From assembly GCF_002261215.1 (NCBI RefSeq), contig NZ_NEVS01000004.1, positions 4,278,001 through 4,342,000 on the forward strand: a stretch of 64,000 nucleotides of DNA. Direction: 5' to 3'. Source of the DNA: Bordetella genomosp. 11 (lineage in GTDB: Bacteria; Pseudomonadota; Gammaproteobacteria; Burkholderiales; Burkholderiaceae_B). The translations under genes were made by a program, and so were the position numbers. Position 1 is the stretch's first letter, and each line of letters starts with the position of its first letter. The notes below the pieces were generated by a model, which did not search any database, had not been told where the DNA came from, and saw only the letters and a program-made list of their open reading frames with translations. Below are positions 33,091 to 41,096 of the stretch, piece by piece.

Positions 33091-34008
33091 TCAGAACGGA
33101 TCAGCCAGCGCCGGCTCCTGCTCTTCGACTTGCGCCTCGGGCTCGCGCTCAGCGGACTCGGCGGGTTGTTCGGCAGCGGTGTCGGCAACGTCCTCGGCTT
33201 CGGGCGCGAGTGCGTCCTCAGCTTGCGGCGGCTCGGCTTTCGCCTGGCTCGTCGGATAGACCTGGACGCCATCGATCTTGATCAGACCGATGTGGACCAG
33301 TGTCGATTCGAGGTTCGCACCCGGTTCCCCGGCGCGCTCGCCCTTGGTGCGGATGTACGGATCGATCTTCATGTCGTTCAACTTGAAGCTGATCAGCACC
33401 TTGCGGTCCCCTTCGATGGCCTGGATGCACCGGCGAACCAGATGCTCGGCTTCAGGAGTGGCGACGATGGTGTCGAAGTACCGGTACTCCGGTTCATCGA
33501 CGGGCCCGTTCAGGGCGGCGATGGTGCACGACAGGAAGGGATCGCCATCCTTGGGGGTGACGTCCTTCACTCGGCTGAGGTAGCCGATGCCACGGGTGAT
33601 CAGTTCATGCTGCTTGATCGAAGCCAGTTCGGCCCGGTCCAACAGTTCGGACTTGAGCAGACGTGCCTTGAGGGACGCGCCGGCCTGGCCCTTCTTGTCA
33701 CCCTTATCGCGGATGAATGGATCACCGCGCAGATCGCCGGTGCGAAAGCGCACCAGCGGACGCTGCTTCGGGTCGTCAACGCCGATATAGCTCTCGACAA
33801 GTTTCTTGGCCTCGGCACCCGAGACTTTGACGTCGAAGTAGCGGTAGATCGGGTCTTTGGGGGAGCCGACCATCGCGGCGATCATGCATGCCAGGAAAGG
33901 CTGTGCACGGCGGCCGCCCTTGACGGGTACTTCACGGGCGCGTTGGATGTAGCCAATGCCCGAGGTGTGGATGTCGAAATAGGATTGTTCGTTGGACGTG
34001 GTGCTCAT
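33091..34008 (-). CDS. DUF3577/STY4534-type ICE replication protein with tandem domains
   Basis: 305 residues from the ATG at 34008. Residues about 15-115 and 130-245 are two related copies: GIGYIQRAREVPVKGGRRAQPFL matches GIGYLSRVKDVTPKDGDPFL, then IYRYFDVKVSG matches EYRYFDTIVAT, and DPFIRDKGDKKGQAGASLKARL matches DPYIRTKGERAGEPGANLESTL. The C-terminus is an acidic Glu/Ala tail, as in single-strand-binding proteins. The family (STY4534, from memory) is linked to ICE replication. Confidence 0.78.
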   Translation of the reverse strand: MSTTSNEQSYFDIHTSGIGYIQRAREVPVKGGRRAQPFLACMIAAMVGSPKDPIYRYFDVKVSGAEAKKLVESYIGVDDPKQRPLVRFRTGDLRGDPFIRDKGDKKGQAGASLKARLLKSELLDRAELASIKQHELITRGIGYLSRVKDVTPKDGDPFLSCTIAALNGPVDEPEYRYFDTIVATPEAEHLVRRCIQAIEGDRKVLISFKLNDMKIDPYIRTKGERAGEPGANLESTLVHIGLIKIDGVQVYPTSQAKAEPPQAEDALAPEAEDVADTAAEQPAESAEREPEAQVEEQEPALADPF

Positions 34009-34037
34009 GGTGAATCTCCATAGGGATGAAGCGGAGA

Positions 34038-34088
34038 CACACCGGCCCCACGCATGCGGGGAAAGGTGCGTAACCCCGCGGTGGGTTG
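34038..34088 (-). promoter_or_regulatory. Leader hairpin before DUF3577 (module L)
   Basis: CGCACC with GGTGTG and CCCC with GGGG around GCATGCGT; CAACCCACCGCGGGG stands upstream. The start codon at 34008 follows after TATGGAG. It is the start-proximal part of a longer structured leader that continues to 34236. Confidence 0.65.
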
Positions 34089-34099
34089 ATAAGGCGAAA

Positions 34100-34141
34100 G
34101 CATCCGCCACCAGAAACTGGTGGCCGCTCGCGGACGGATGC
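34100..34141. repeat. Long dyad in the DUF3577 leader
   Basis: GCATCCG pairs with CGGATGC, and inside CCACCAG pairs with CTGGTGG across AAA. Comparable GCATC/GATGC dyads lie at the same position in the leaders of the genes starting at 44760 and 45650. Confidence 0.6.
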
Positions 34142-34175
34142 GGAGCGAGCTGGCTCGGTCACGCAGTGGGAACTG

Positions 34176-34236
34176 CGCCGCAACCTCGAAGACCGATGGT
34201 TGCCTGGCATGTCGCTGACAACGTCAGCAGGCATGG
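34176..34236 (-). promoter_or_regulatory. Two-hairpin module P, copy a
   Basis: On the plus strand GCAACC pairs with GGTTGC, then GCTGAC pairs with GTCAGC, the latter enclosed by CATG elements. In the other copies the first stem is usually GCAGCC/GGCTGC, so both sides changed together here. It is 170-230 bp upstream of the DUF3577 start. Confidence 0.65.
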
Positions 34237-34302
34237 GGACAGCATGGCCGAGCCTTGCGCGTATCGCCGCAATCAATCGGCATCCAGGGGCTTCCGTATT
34301 TG

Positions 34303-35145
34303 TCAGTCGCCGCAAAAGCAGGCGATCGGTTCCTCTGCAGCGTCGAACAGGTCACCCTGGGCGGCGGCGAAGCGCGCCAGGTCGGCGTAGCTGGGGCCGT
34401 CGGCACGGAACCGGGCGCCGCTGGGCTTGCTCGCCAGGTTCAGAGACTCCATGCGAATCCACCACACGGCGGCTTCGGGCCTGGCCTTGATGAGCGCCAG
34501 GCGCTGCCCGCGCGGTTTGAGGAAACACAGGTCGCAGTTTCCTTCGAGCGTGCGCCCGTTCACCGTGAGCAGTTCGAGATTGAACGGCTGCGCCTGCCAG
34601 AACGTGCCCACGTCGCGCACCGTGACGCGGGCGTCCGCCAGCGGCATGCACATGGTCTCGTGGATCGATTCAGTCGAGTGGCCGCGCGCACGGATCTTGG
34701 CGACACGGCGCTGCTCGTCGGCGCGGATGCCGATCATCTGGTCCCAGTCCGTCCAGCCCAGATGCCGAAGATAGCGGTGCATCGGGCGAATCTTCAGACT
34801 GGTCGTGCAGCCTCGCGCCACCGGGTTGGGCAGATACTGGCGCTTGCGGATCAGCGCCTCGAACGGCTCACCCTGGCGGCTGGCCCGGTCAAAATCGACT
34901 TGCGTATAGCCTGGTTCCGTGGACAGGTATTCGAGCCAGTGGATGGGGATCTGCCAGTGCTCGGCGCAATCGCGCACAAAGCGCAAAGTCGCTTCCACTT
35001 CCTTGCCCGTATTGGCGAAGCAGACCACGGTGTCGGCAGGCAGGCCGCCGTTGGCCTGCAGCACACGCCAGAGCATGTAGGCACTGGTGCGTCCGCCGGA
35101 AAAGCTGATGCAGGTTGGTTGGGTGATCTTGAATGGATCGTGCAT
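34303..35145 (-). CDS. PAPS-reductase/DndC-like PP-loop protein
   Basis: 280 residues. The PP-loop SGGRTSAYML (about 16-25) marks an ATP pyrophosphatase of the PAPS-reductase superfamily. CTTSLKIRPMHRYLR follows, then Cys pairs in CDLCFLKPRGQR and the C-terminal CFCGD, which may bind a metal or Fe-S cluster. Stand-alone members occur in phages and ICEs. Known relatives activate or reduce sulfate or modify DNA with sulfur (DndC). No other dnd gene is seen here, so the substrate is unknown. Confidence 0.78.
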   Translation of the reverse strand: MHDPFKITQPTCISFSGGRTSAYMLWRVLQANGGLPADTVVCFANTGKEVEATLRFVRDCAEHWQIPIHWLEYLSTEPGYTQVDFDRASRQGEPFEALIRKRQYLPNPVARGCTTSLKIRPMHRYLRHLGWTDWDQMIGIRADEQRRVAKIRARGHSTESIHETMCMPLADARVTVRDVGTFWQAQPFNLELLTVNGRTLEGNCDLCFLKPRGQRLALIKARPEAAVWWIRMESLNLASKPSGARFRADGPSYADLARFAAAQGDLFDAAEEPIACFCGD

Positions 35146-35214
35146 GCGGTCGTCTCCGTAGGCATGTCGGCGGTCGGGCCGACGAGGCAGGCCATGGCGG
35201 CCGGAGACGAAAGC

Positions 35215-35240
35215 GCACGCGCGGCAAAGGCTGCGCGTGC
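35215..35240. repeat. 8-bp inverted repeat in the leader of the PP-loop gene
   Basis: GCACGCGC and GCGCGTGC flank a 10-bp loop, downstream of the DUF3085 terminator and about 75 bp before the PP-loop start codon. A further small dyad (GTCGG/CCGAC) lies at about 35165-35185. The leader is structured but does not match module L. Confidence 0.5.
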
Positions 35241-35243
35241 GGA

Positions 35244-35281
35244 TAAAAGAAAGCCCCCGTATGTGGCGTATGTCGGGGGCT
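35244..35281 (-). terminator. Intrinsic terminator after the DUF3085 gene
   Basis: On the minus strand AGCCCCCG, a 14-nt loop and CGGGGGCT are followed by TTCTTTT, 27 bp after the stop codon. It is strong, so the PP-loop gene and those beyond it may need their own promoter or antitermination. Confidence 0.8.
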
Positions 35282-35307
35282 GTGAAGGCTGTGCGGCAAT
35301 CGCCGCA

Positions 35308-35661
35308 TCAGGCCGGTGAAACCACCTCCAGCGACAGGTGCGTGGCGGTGGCGGACAACATCAGGTCGTCGGTGCCGTGCAGGATGCGGGCGAAGACACC
35401 TTCCTTCGGGTCGAAGAACTCGCCGAAGTCGTCGCCGCCCAGTTCGGTACGCGCCAGTTCCCACCAGTCATCGAACGGATCGATGTCCGGGTTGCAGCCG
35501 ACGGCATAGGCCAGCAGCTTCACCCGACCGTCCGGGCGGCGTTCCCCGTGCTCGGCGAGGAAGTACACGCCTTGGTCCTTGGCGAGGGCGATACGGCCTT
35601 GGTTGGCAATGGCTTCGGCCAGTACGGGGCGCAGGTCGGTGCCTTTGAATCGCAGTGACAT
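35308..35661 (-). CDS. DUF3085 family protein (117 aa)
   Basis: Starts at 35661 (MSLRFKGTDLRPVLAEA), 33 bp after the group II intron end. Blocks QGVYFLAEHGERRPDGRVKL, GCNPDIDPFDDWWELAR and GDDFGEFFD fit the DUF3085 proteins found in ICEs and plasmids. It is soluble and acidic; the function is unknown. Since the intron lies just upstream, its leader is supplied by the downstream exon. Confidence 0.72.
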   Translation of the reverse strand: MSLRFKGTDLRPVLAEAIANQGRIALAKDQGVYFLAEHGERRPDGRVKLLAYAVGCNPDIDPFDDWWELARTELGGDDFGEFFDPKEGVFARILHGTDDLMLSATATHLSLEVVSPA

Positions 35662-35693
35662 GATTGAAATCTCCGGTGTGGAAAGAGATCGGC

Positions 35694-37544
35694 ATAGGGG
35701 GCAGCCCTTTAGGGCTGCGCCCCTGCCACACCACCCGGCATGCGGGTCCGCACCGGGCGGTTCGAGAGGTTGAGGTCAGGCGAGTCGAGGTAGGCCCAGG
35801 CGGTCGAACCAGGCCACGGTCAGTACGCTGCCCAGCAACTTGCCGCTGTTGCGCCACCAACGGCGGCCATTGGCCGCGATCTGGTGGGCCACATCGTGGC
35901 TCGCGCCCAAGGCACGCAGTTCCCGGAACATGGTTTTGCCGCGCTTCCAGTGCTTGAGCTGGATTGCCCGCAGCCGATGCCTCAGCCACTCGTCCAGCCC
36001 GCGCCACACACCCGGCGTTTGCGACAGCCCGAAGTAGGCCTTCCAACCCAGCAGGTACGCACGCAACTTCTGCACCACTTGCCCCAGGCTGCGTCCGCCG
36101 CTGCGCCCGGTCATCTCCCGGATACGCTGCTTGAACGTCGCCAGCGGCTTGGCCGCCACTGCGCGTTTGACCTGTTTGCCCGGGGCCACCCATAAGGCAT
36201 ATCCCAGGAACTTGCGGTTAAACGCACTGGCCACCGCGCTCTTGGCTTCGTTGACCTTCAGCTTGAGCCGACCGTACAACCGGCGCAGCAGCACCATCAC
36301 CCGCTGGCCCGCCAGACGACCGCGCACGTACACGTTGCAGTCATCGGCGTAGCGCACGAAGCAATGCCCCCGCCGCTCCAGCTCCCGATCCACCTCGTCG
36401 AGCAGCACATTGGCCAGCAGCGGCGACAGCGGACCGCCTTGCGGCGTTCCCTGGTCCCGCTCCATCACCACCCCGCCATCCATGATCCCCGCGTTCAGGT
36501 ACGCCCGCACCAACCGGATCACTCCAGTATCGGCAACGCGCCTCTGTAACCGCTCTATCAGGATGTCGTGGTTGACCCGGTCGAAGAACTTCTCCAGGTC
36601 CACGTCCACCACCACGCGCCGCCCCGACTGCACGTACGACTGCGCGGCCAACACCGCGTCGTGCGCACGTCGCCCAGGACGGAACCCGTAGCTGTGCTCG
36701 CTGAAGCTCGGATCGAGCAACGGTTGCAGCACTTGCAGCAACGCCTGCTGGATCAGCCGATCCGTCACCGTCGGGATGCCCAACTCGCGCTGGCCCCCGT
36801 CGGGCTTCGGGATCGTCACCCGCCGTACCGGACTGGGCCGGTACGTCCCCTGCAACAGCCGCTCACGGATGCGCGGCCACTTGGTCCTCAACCGTTGAAC
36901 CGTCTGGTCTATGTCCAGACCGTCCACGCCTGCCGAGCCCCGGTTGGCCCGCACCCGCTTGAGCGCCCGCTTCAGGTTCTCTCGCGTCAGCGCCGCTTCC
37001 AACAGCGCCGACCCTGTGCCCTCCTGCCCAGGCCGCGGACCCTCGGCTTCGTCACGACACACCCCAGCCGGGGCTTCACCCCGGCCTACGGCACAACGCC
37101 CCGCTTGCGCAGGCTTCTGACGCATGGCCCCAGATATCGACATGGTTTCAGACACTCCCTCTCGTTCGGCCCTTCGCGCCCCGCTTCGGCCTCACCGGCC
37201 ACACGGCGGCACTACTACGACCTCTGCTGACGCCTCGCTCCGGCTCAACACCGTTACCCTTTCAGGATCGAGGCGAGGCCTCCCCAGGTAAGCACGCACT
37301 CCTTCATCGCACAACCGCCGCATCTACGCCGCCTCGCCTTGACCACAAGAGCTTCGCGGTTCCTTGCCCGCTCCCCCTGCTCGGCAACGCCTTCTATGCG
37401 GTTCTTGTCCATCGGCTCGCGATTTACGCTCCACGCTTCCTCCCCACATTTGGTCGCCCTCATGCAGTTGCGTTTCGCTTCGTTCGTCGTGATCCACTTA
37501 CGGCGGGACTTGCACCCGCAGGAGCACGCACATGCTGGGCGCAC
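35694..37544 (-). mobile_element. Group II intron, probably class C, about 1.85 kb
   Basis: On the minus strand it starts GTGCGCCCAGCATG and soon shows GGGTGCAAGTCCCG, typical of group II 5' regions. A domain V-like hairpin (AACCGCCCGGTGCGG to CCGGGTGGTGTGG) lies at about 35729-35763. A GC-rich domain VI hairpin follows and the 3' end is CCCCTAT near 35694. It encodes its own maturase. The 5' end is immediately after the T-tract of an intrinsic terminator (37545-37580), the preferred target of class C introns. The exact 3' boundary is uncertain by a base or two. Confidence 0.85.
35776..37155 (-). CDS. ltrA: Group II intron reverse transcriptase/maturase
   Basis: 459 residues with all expected parts: RT motifs including GIPTVTDRLIQQALLQVL, the fingers-palm block EHSYGFRPGRRAHDA, VVDVDLEKFFDRVNHD, QGTPQGGPLSPLLANVLLDE and the catalytic RYADDCNVYV (about 266). 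The maturase domain X follows with YLLGWKAYFGLSQT and RLRAIQLKHWKRGKT. No HNH endonuclease is appended, which fits class C-like introns. It assists splicing and reverse-splices the intron into DNA. It appears intact. Confidence 0.92.
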   Translation of the reverse strand: MSETMSISGAMRQKPAQAGRCAVGRGEAPAGVCRDEAEGPRPGQEGTGSALLEAALTRENLKRALKRVRANRGSAGVDGLDIDQTVQRLRTKWPRIRERLLQGTYRPSPVRRVTIPKPDGGQRELGIPTVTDRLIQQALLQVLQPLLDPSFSEHSYGFRPGRRAHDAVLAAQSYVQSGRRVVVDVDLEKFFDRVNHDILIERLQRRVADTGVIRLVRAYLNAGIMDGGVVMERDQGTPQGGPLSPLLANVLLDEVDRELERRGHCFVRYADDCNVYVRGRLAGQRVMVLLRRLYGRLKLKVNEAKSAVASAFNRKFLGYALWVAPGKQVKRAVAAKPLATFKQRIREMTGRSGGRSLGQVVQKLRAYLLGWKAYFGLSQTPGVWRGLDEWLRHRLRAIQLKHWKRGKTMFRELRALGASHDVAHQIAANGRRWWRNSGKLLGSVLTVAWFDRLGLPRLA

Positions 37545-37580
37545 AAAGAAAGGGCCTTCCACCCGAATGGATGGAAGGCC
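37545..37580 (-). terminator. Intrinsic terminator that carries the intron insertion
   Basis: On the minus strand GGCCTTCCA, a 10-nt loop and TGGAAGGCC are followed by CTTTCTTT, then the intron. It lies 18 bp beyond the stop of the 72-residue gene. It may count as the terminator of that transcript and as the homing signal for the intron. Confidence 0.8.
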
Positions 37581-37597
37581 TGTAGAGGCATGCGTAT

Positions 37598-37816
37598 TCA
37601 GCCGTAGTGCTGCTGCGCTTCCTGCCATGGGACGAAGCACGCATCGCCGCCAGTTGAGATGGGAGGCTGCAAGCGCCCGATCTCTTCCGCCGAGAAGCAC
37701 GTGGCCTGGTCAAGCGTGACCCAGCCGAACTCGTTGGACCAGAAGCCGGCGCTGTCGCCGACGGCCGACTCGTTGGGCGAATACACCACCCAAGCGTCGC
37801 CAACTTCGCTCGTCAT
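37598..37816 (-). CDS. Small conserved ICE protein (72 aa)
   Basis: Starts at 37816, overlapping the stop of the 274-residue gene by ATGA, so coupled translation is likely. The sequence MTSEVGDAWVVYSPNES and EFGWVTLDQATCFSAEE is typical of a short soluble protein. No known domain is seen. Confidence 0.68.
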   Translation of the reverse strand: MTSEVGDAWVVYSPNESAVGDSAGFWSNEFGWVTLDQATCFSAEEIGRLQPPISTGGDACFVPWQEAQQHYG

Positions 37817-38637
37817 GCCGAGAGCGCCTGACGTCGCCGGGTCGCCTTGGCATCGATGACGTTCACCTGGATCTGACGCCAGCGCCCGTCGTCGATGAGC
37901 CGATTCAGCACTTCACCGAGCATGTCGAAATACACCTCGTCGTGCCGATCGACCAGTTCGAGTGATTCACCATCATTGCGGTTCAGTTCCACCACGTAGG
38001 TATCGCCCGCGCGGTCGTACAGGATCGTTACCTGGCCCACGAACTTCGCGGTCGAGACCGTGAAGCTAATCGCCGGAGGCGTTTCGATGATCTTGGACGG
38101 GGCGGGATCGACCCATGTGAAGTCGGTGGCGCCCGCATCGACCAGCATGTGGGTGATACGCCGGAAGCCATCGGGTGCCGGCATTTCCTCCATCTGCTCG
38201 ATGAGCTGGCCCAGTTCCATGCACTTCGGCTCGGGGATGGGCAGTTTGGCCGGCGCGGAGCCGAGGATGTGCCTCGTGATGGTGTAAGGCTTGCCGTCCG
38301 AGGTTGTCTCGGTGATGACTTCCGGGGTGTCCGCGCGCAGGCCGTCGAAACGGCGCCGAGCGTAGGGCTGGACATGCACCTTGGCGCCTTCACTGGGAAC
38401 AGTGCTCACCAGGTTGGGATCGAGCACCGCGAACTCGCTGGGCTTGAGCTTGACGACAATGGCGTCGTTGGTCGCCGCAACCACCTTGCCGTCGAAGGGC
38501 TGGGGATCGATGGCGAAGCCCAGCGTCGAGGACTTCGGCTGATCGTCGAACACTCGGTACTTGAACGACCGCACGTTGCGGGGGACATGGCCTGCGACAA
38601 GCGAAGGCATCAGGGTCTTGATGAGAGAGCGATCCAT
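37813..38637 (-). CDS. Conserved ICE protein of unknown function (274 aa)
   Basis: Starts at 38637 (MDRSLIKTLMPSLVAG) with AAGGAG upstream; an open frame continues far upstream but over non-coding leader. The N-terminal part looks beta-rich (VRSFKYRVFDDQPKSSTLGF, AIDPQPFDGKVVAATNDAIV) and the C-terminal half alpha/beta (ITHMLVDAGATDFTW, VGQVTILYDRAGDTYVVELN). No catalytic motif was recognised. Its leader carries both a module L and a module P copy. Confidence 0.7.
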   Translation of the reverse strand: MDRSLIKTLMPSLVAGHVPRNVRSFKYRVFDDQPKSSTLGFAIDPQPFDGKVVAATNDAIVVKLKPSEFAVLDPNLVSTVPSEGAKVHVQPYARRRFDGLRADTPEVITETTSDGKPYTITRHILGSAPAKLPIPEPKCMELGQLIEQMEEMPAPDGFRRITHMLVDAGATDFTWVDPAPSKIIETPPAISFTVSTAKFVGQVTILYDRAGDTYVVELNRNDGESLELVDRHDEVYFDMLGEVLNRLIDDGRWRQIQVNVIDAKATRRRQALSA

Positions 38638-38660
38638 GGGAAATCTCCTTGAAGATGAAA

Positions 38661-38704
38661 CAAGGGATTCCCGGCCCACAAGGGAGAGATCCCTTGTGGG
38701 TGGA
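38661..38704 (-). promoter_or_regulatory. Leader hairpin before the 274-aa gene (module L)
   Basis: CAAGGGAT pairs with ATCCCTTG, and inside CCC/GGG stems lie around CCCTTGTGGGCC. CCACCCACAAGGG stands upstream; TTTCATCTTCAAGGAG follows, then the start codon. Confidence 0.65.
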
Positions 38705-38750
38705 TAGACGCGGTGCGTCCGTAGGAAGATTCGACCAACACGGTTTCCCG

Positions 38751-38812
38751 CGCTTGCAGCCTCGAAGGTCTCGACTGCCTGGGCATGTATCGGCAGCGCC
38801 GACGAACATGGT
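38751..38812 (-). promoter_or_regulatory. Two-hairpin module P, copy b
   Basis: On the plus strand GCAG pairs with CTGC across TCGAAGGTCTCGA, then CGGC pairs with GCCG. It shares GCAGCCT-x-GAA and the CATG elements with the other copies, but its first stem is shorter. Confidence 0.55.
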
Positions 38813-39138
38813 GCCGAGGATGGCCCAGGAAAGACCGGCGCGCTCGTGGAAATCCGCACCGCGCCGTGCCCGCTTTCCCGCGCTGTGAGTTCGTAGCTGT
38901 CCAGACCAATGAGGCATGCCAGCGGATGGCGGTAGGCGTCGAATTCCCTTTTGACGAGGCGTTCGTACAAGTGCAAGGAACTGCGGGGCGTCGTAGAAAG
39001 CAGGTTTTCTGCGCGGTGCGATCGTCGGTAATGGCAAGGACCATCAACTGGCTGTCCCGTGCGGTTGGCGCGAGGAGCGCAGCTGGCCCTGTTGCCGAGA
39101 TGCCTTTTCGCCTTGAAGGTGGGCTGCGTCTTCATTAA
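38813..39138. other. Gap at the left edge of the arsenic operon, possible gene remnant
   Basis: About 325 bp with no intact gene. On the minus strand one frame reads protein-like for about 30 codons (LYERLVKREFDAYRHPLACL) and another frame for about 15 (MVLAITDDRTAQKTC), which may be remains of a gene cut when the arsenic operon was inserted. Confidence 0.4.
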
Positions 39139-39162
39139 TTCAATAAATGATGTATCATTGAA
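39139..39162 (+). promoter_or_regulatory. ArsR operator/promoter
   Basis: TTCAAT and ATTGAA form an inverted repeat with a 12-bp centre, 2 bp before the arsR ATG, in an AT-rich patch. This spacing is typical of ArsR/SmtB operators. TATCAT at 39153-39158 could be the -10, so bound ArsR would block RNA polymerase until arsenite releases it. Confidence 0.75.
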
Positions 39163-39164
39163 TA

Positions 39165-39491
39165 ATGAATGAAGATCAAGCTGTTTCCGCCCTGAGCGCC
39201 CTGGCGCACACCCAACGCCTGCGCGTGTTCCGCGCCCTGGTCGTGGCCGGGCCGGAAGGACTCACACCCAGCGTCCTCGCCGACCAACTCGACGTGGCCC
39301 GCAATGCCTTGTCTTTCCACCTGAAGGAGCTGGCCCACGCCGGCCTCGTCACTATCGAGCAGCAGGGCCGCAACCTGATCTATCGCGCCGAGTACAGCCA
39401 CATGAACGGCCTGATTGGCTACCTGACCGAGCATTGCTGCCAAGGCGGTGTCTGCGAGGTTTCCAACACCACCACCCACTGCGACTGCTGA
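39165..39491 (+). CDS. arsR: ArsR/SmtB-family arsenite-responsive repressor
   Basis: 108 residues. A winged helix-turn-helix is clear (LAHTQRLRVFRALVVAGPEG, then LADQLDVARNALSFHLKEL). The usual alpha3 CVC metal site is absent; instead Cys residues cluster at the C-terminus (EHCCQGGVCEV and HCDC), as in ArsR variants that bind As(III) with C-terminal thiols. It represses the downstream arsenic genes through the operator at 39139-39162. Confidence 0.9.
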   Translation: MNEDQAVSALSALAHTQRLRVFRALVVAGPEGLTPSVLADQLDVARNALSFHLKELAHAGLVTIEQQGRNLIYRAEYSHMNGLIGYLTEHCCQGGVCEVSNTTTHCDC

Positions 39492-39495
39492 TGCC

Positions 39496-39993
39496 ATGAC
39501 CACCGCCACCACCTACAACGCCTTGTTCATCTGCACGGGCAATTCGGCCCGCTCCATCCTCGCCGAAGGCATCCTCAACGACATAGGCCAGGGGCGGTTT
39601 CACGCCTGGTCGGCAGGCAGCCATCCGAAAGGCGAGGTTCACCCGCTGGCGCTCGCTACGCTAGAGCGGCTGCACCTGCCGACAACGGGCTACCGCAGCA
39701 AGAGCTGGGACGAATTCTTGAAGCCCGATGCGCCGGTGTTCGATTTCATCTTCACTGTCTGCGACAACGCCGCCGGCGAGGCCTGTCCGCTGTGGCCGGG
39801 CAAGCCGGTGTCGGCGCACTGGGGCGTGCCTGACCCGGCAGCCGTAGAAGGCTCCCTGGAACGACAAAGCAAGGCATTCTTCGACACCGCCATGACGCTG
39901 CGCCGACGTATCGAGTTGTTCCTGTCGCTGCCGATCAAGAGTCTCGATGCCATGTCGTTGCAGCGCGAACTGCGCGACATCGGCCGCCAGTGA
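39496..39993 (+). CDS. arsC: Arsenate reductase, low-molecular-weight PTP type
   Basis: 165 residues starting at 39496, 4 bp after arsR. The phosphatase loop CTGNSAR (13-19) and the general-acid region VPDPAAVEG fit the LMW protein tyrosine phosphatase family, whose arsenate reductases take electrons from thioredoxin or glutathione/glutaredoxin. It converts As(V) to As(III) in the cytoplasm for export by Acr3. A second, unrelated ArsC is encoded two genes downstream. Confidence 0.87.
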   Translation: MTTATTYNALFICTGNSARSILAEGILNDIGQGRFHAWSAGSHPKGEVHPLALATLERLHLPTTGYRSKSWDEFLKPDAPVFDFIFTVCDNAAGEACPLWPGKPVSAHWGVPDPAAVEGSLERQSKAFFDTAMTLRRRIELFLSLPIKSLDAMSLQRELRDIGRQ

Positions 39994-40003
39994 GGCCCGC
40001 CCG

Positions 40004-41080
40004 ATGAGCGCAACCGATACCGCCGGCGCCGCGCCCTCAAACTCCGCGATGAGCGGCTTTGAGCGTTACCTGACGCTATGGGTGGCGGTGTGCATCGTCG
40101 CTGGCATCGCGCTCGGCCAGTTCGCGCCCGCCGCATTTCAGGCCATCGGCCGCATGGAGATTGCCCAGGTCAACCTGCCGGTCGGCCTGCTGATCTGGGT
40201 AATGATCATCCCCATGCTGCTGAAGGTGGACTTCGCCGCGCTCGGCCAGGTGCGCCAGCATTGGCGCGGCATGGGGGTCACGCTGTTCATCAATTGGGCC
40301 GTCAAGCCGTTCTCGATGGCACTGCTGGCGTGGATCTTCATCCGCCACGTCTTTGCCGAATGGCTGCCCGCCGACCAGCTCGACAGCTACATCGCCGGCC
40401 TGATCCTGCTGGCTGCCGCGCCGTGTACCGCCATGGTTTTCGTCTGGAGCCGGCTGACCGGCGGCGATCCGGTGTTCACGCTGTCGCAAGTGGCCTTGAA
40501 CGACACCATCATGGTGTTCGCCTTCGCGCCCATCGTCGGCCTGCTGTTGGGCCTGTCCTCGATCACGGTGCCGTGGGACACCTTGCTGGTGTCGGTGGGT
40601 TTGTACATCGTCATTCCGGTCATCCTTGCGCAGCTCTGGCGTCGTGCGCTGCTGCGCCGGGGCCAAGCCGCATTTGATCGGACACTGGAACGCATCGGCC
40701 CGTTGTCGATCGCCGCGCTGCTGCTGACGCTGGTGCTGCTGTTCGCCTTCCAGGGTGAGGCCATCATCCGCCAGCCCCTGGTGATCGCCATGCTCGCGGT
40801 GCCGATCCTGATTCAAGTGTTCTTCAATTCCGGGTTGGCCTACTGGCTCAACCGCCAGGCGGGCGAAAAGCACTGCGTCGCTGGACCATCCGCGTTGATT
40901 GGCGCCAGCAACTTCTTCGAGTTGGCCGTGGCCGCGGCCATCAGCCTGTTCGGTTTCCATTCCGGCGCGGCGCTGGCCACCGTGGTCGGCGTGCTCATCG
41001 AGGTGCCGGTGATGCTGCTGGTGGTGCGCGTGGTCAACCGCTCGCGCGGCTGGTACGAGCGCCGCCCGACTACTTCGTAA
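40004..41080 (+). CDS. acr3: ACR3-family arsenite efflux permease
   Basis: 358 residues with about ten membrane helices. Family marks include FERYLTLWVAVCIVAGIALG at the start, CTAMVFVWSRLTGGDP with the conserved Cys at about 150, and GPSALIGASNFFELAVAAAI near the end. It exports As(III) using the membrane potential. It follows arsC by 10 bp and precedes the second arsC by 16 bp in one operon. It is often labelled arsB in annotations but belongs to the ACR3 family. Confidence 0.9.
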   Translation: MSATDTAGAAPSNSAMSGFERYLTLWVAVCIVAGIALGQFAPAAFQAIGRMEIAQVNLPVGLLIWVMIIPMLLKVDFAALGQVRQHWRGMGVTLFINWAVKPFSMALLAWIFIRHVFAEWLPADQLDSYIAGLILLAAAPCTAMVFVWSRLTGGDPVFTLSQVALNDTIMVFAFAPIVGLLLGLSSITVPWDTLLVSVGLYIVIPVILAQLWRRALLRRGQAAFDRTLERIGPLSIAALLLTLVLLFAFQGEAIIRQPLVIAMLAVPILIQVFFNSGLAYWLNRQAGEKHCVAGPSALIGASNFFELAVAAAISLFGFHSGAALATVVGVLIEVPVMLLVVRVVNRSRGWYERRPTTS

Positions 41081-41096
41081 TCTCCAAGAGGCATCC

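Noticed and set aside
34303..35145. dnd phosphorothioation operon
   Set aside because: Only a PP-loop protein is present; dndB, dndD, dndE and a cysteine desulfurase are not seen nearby.
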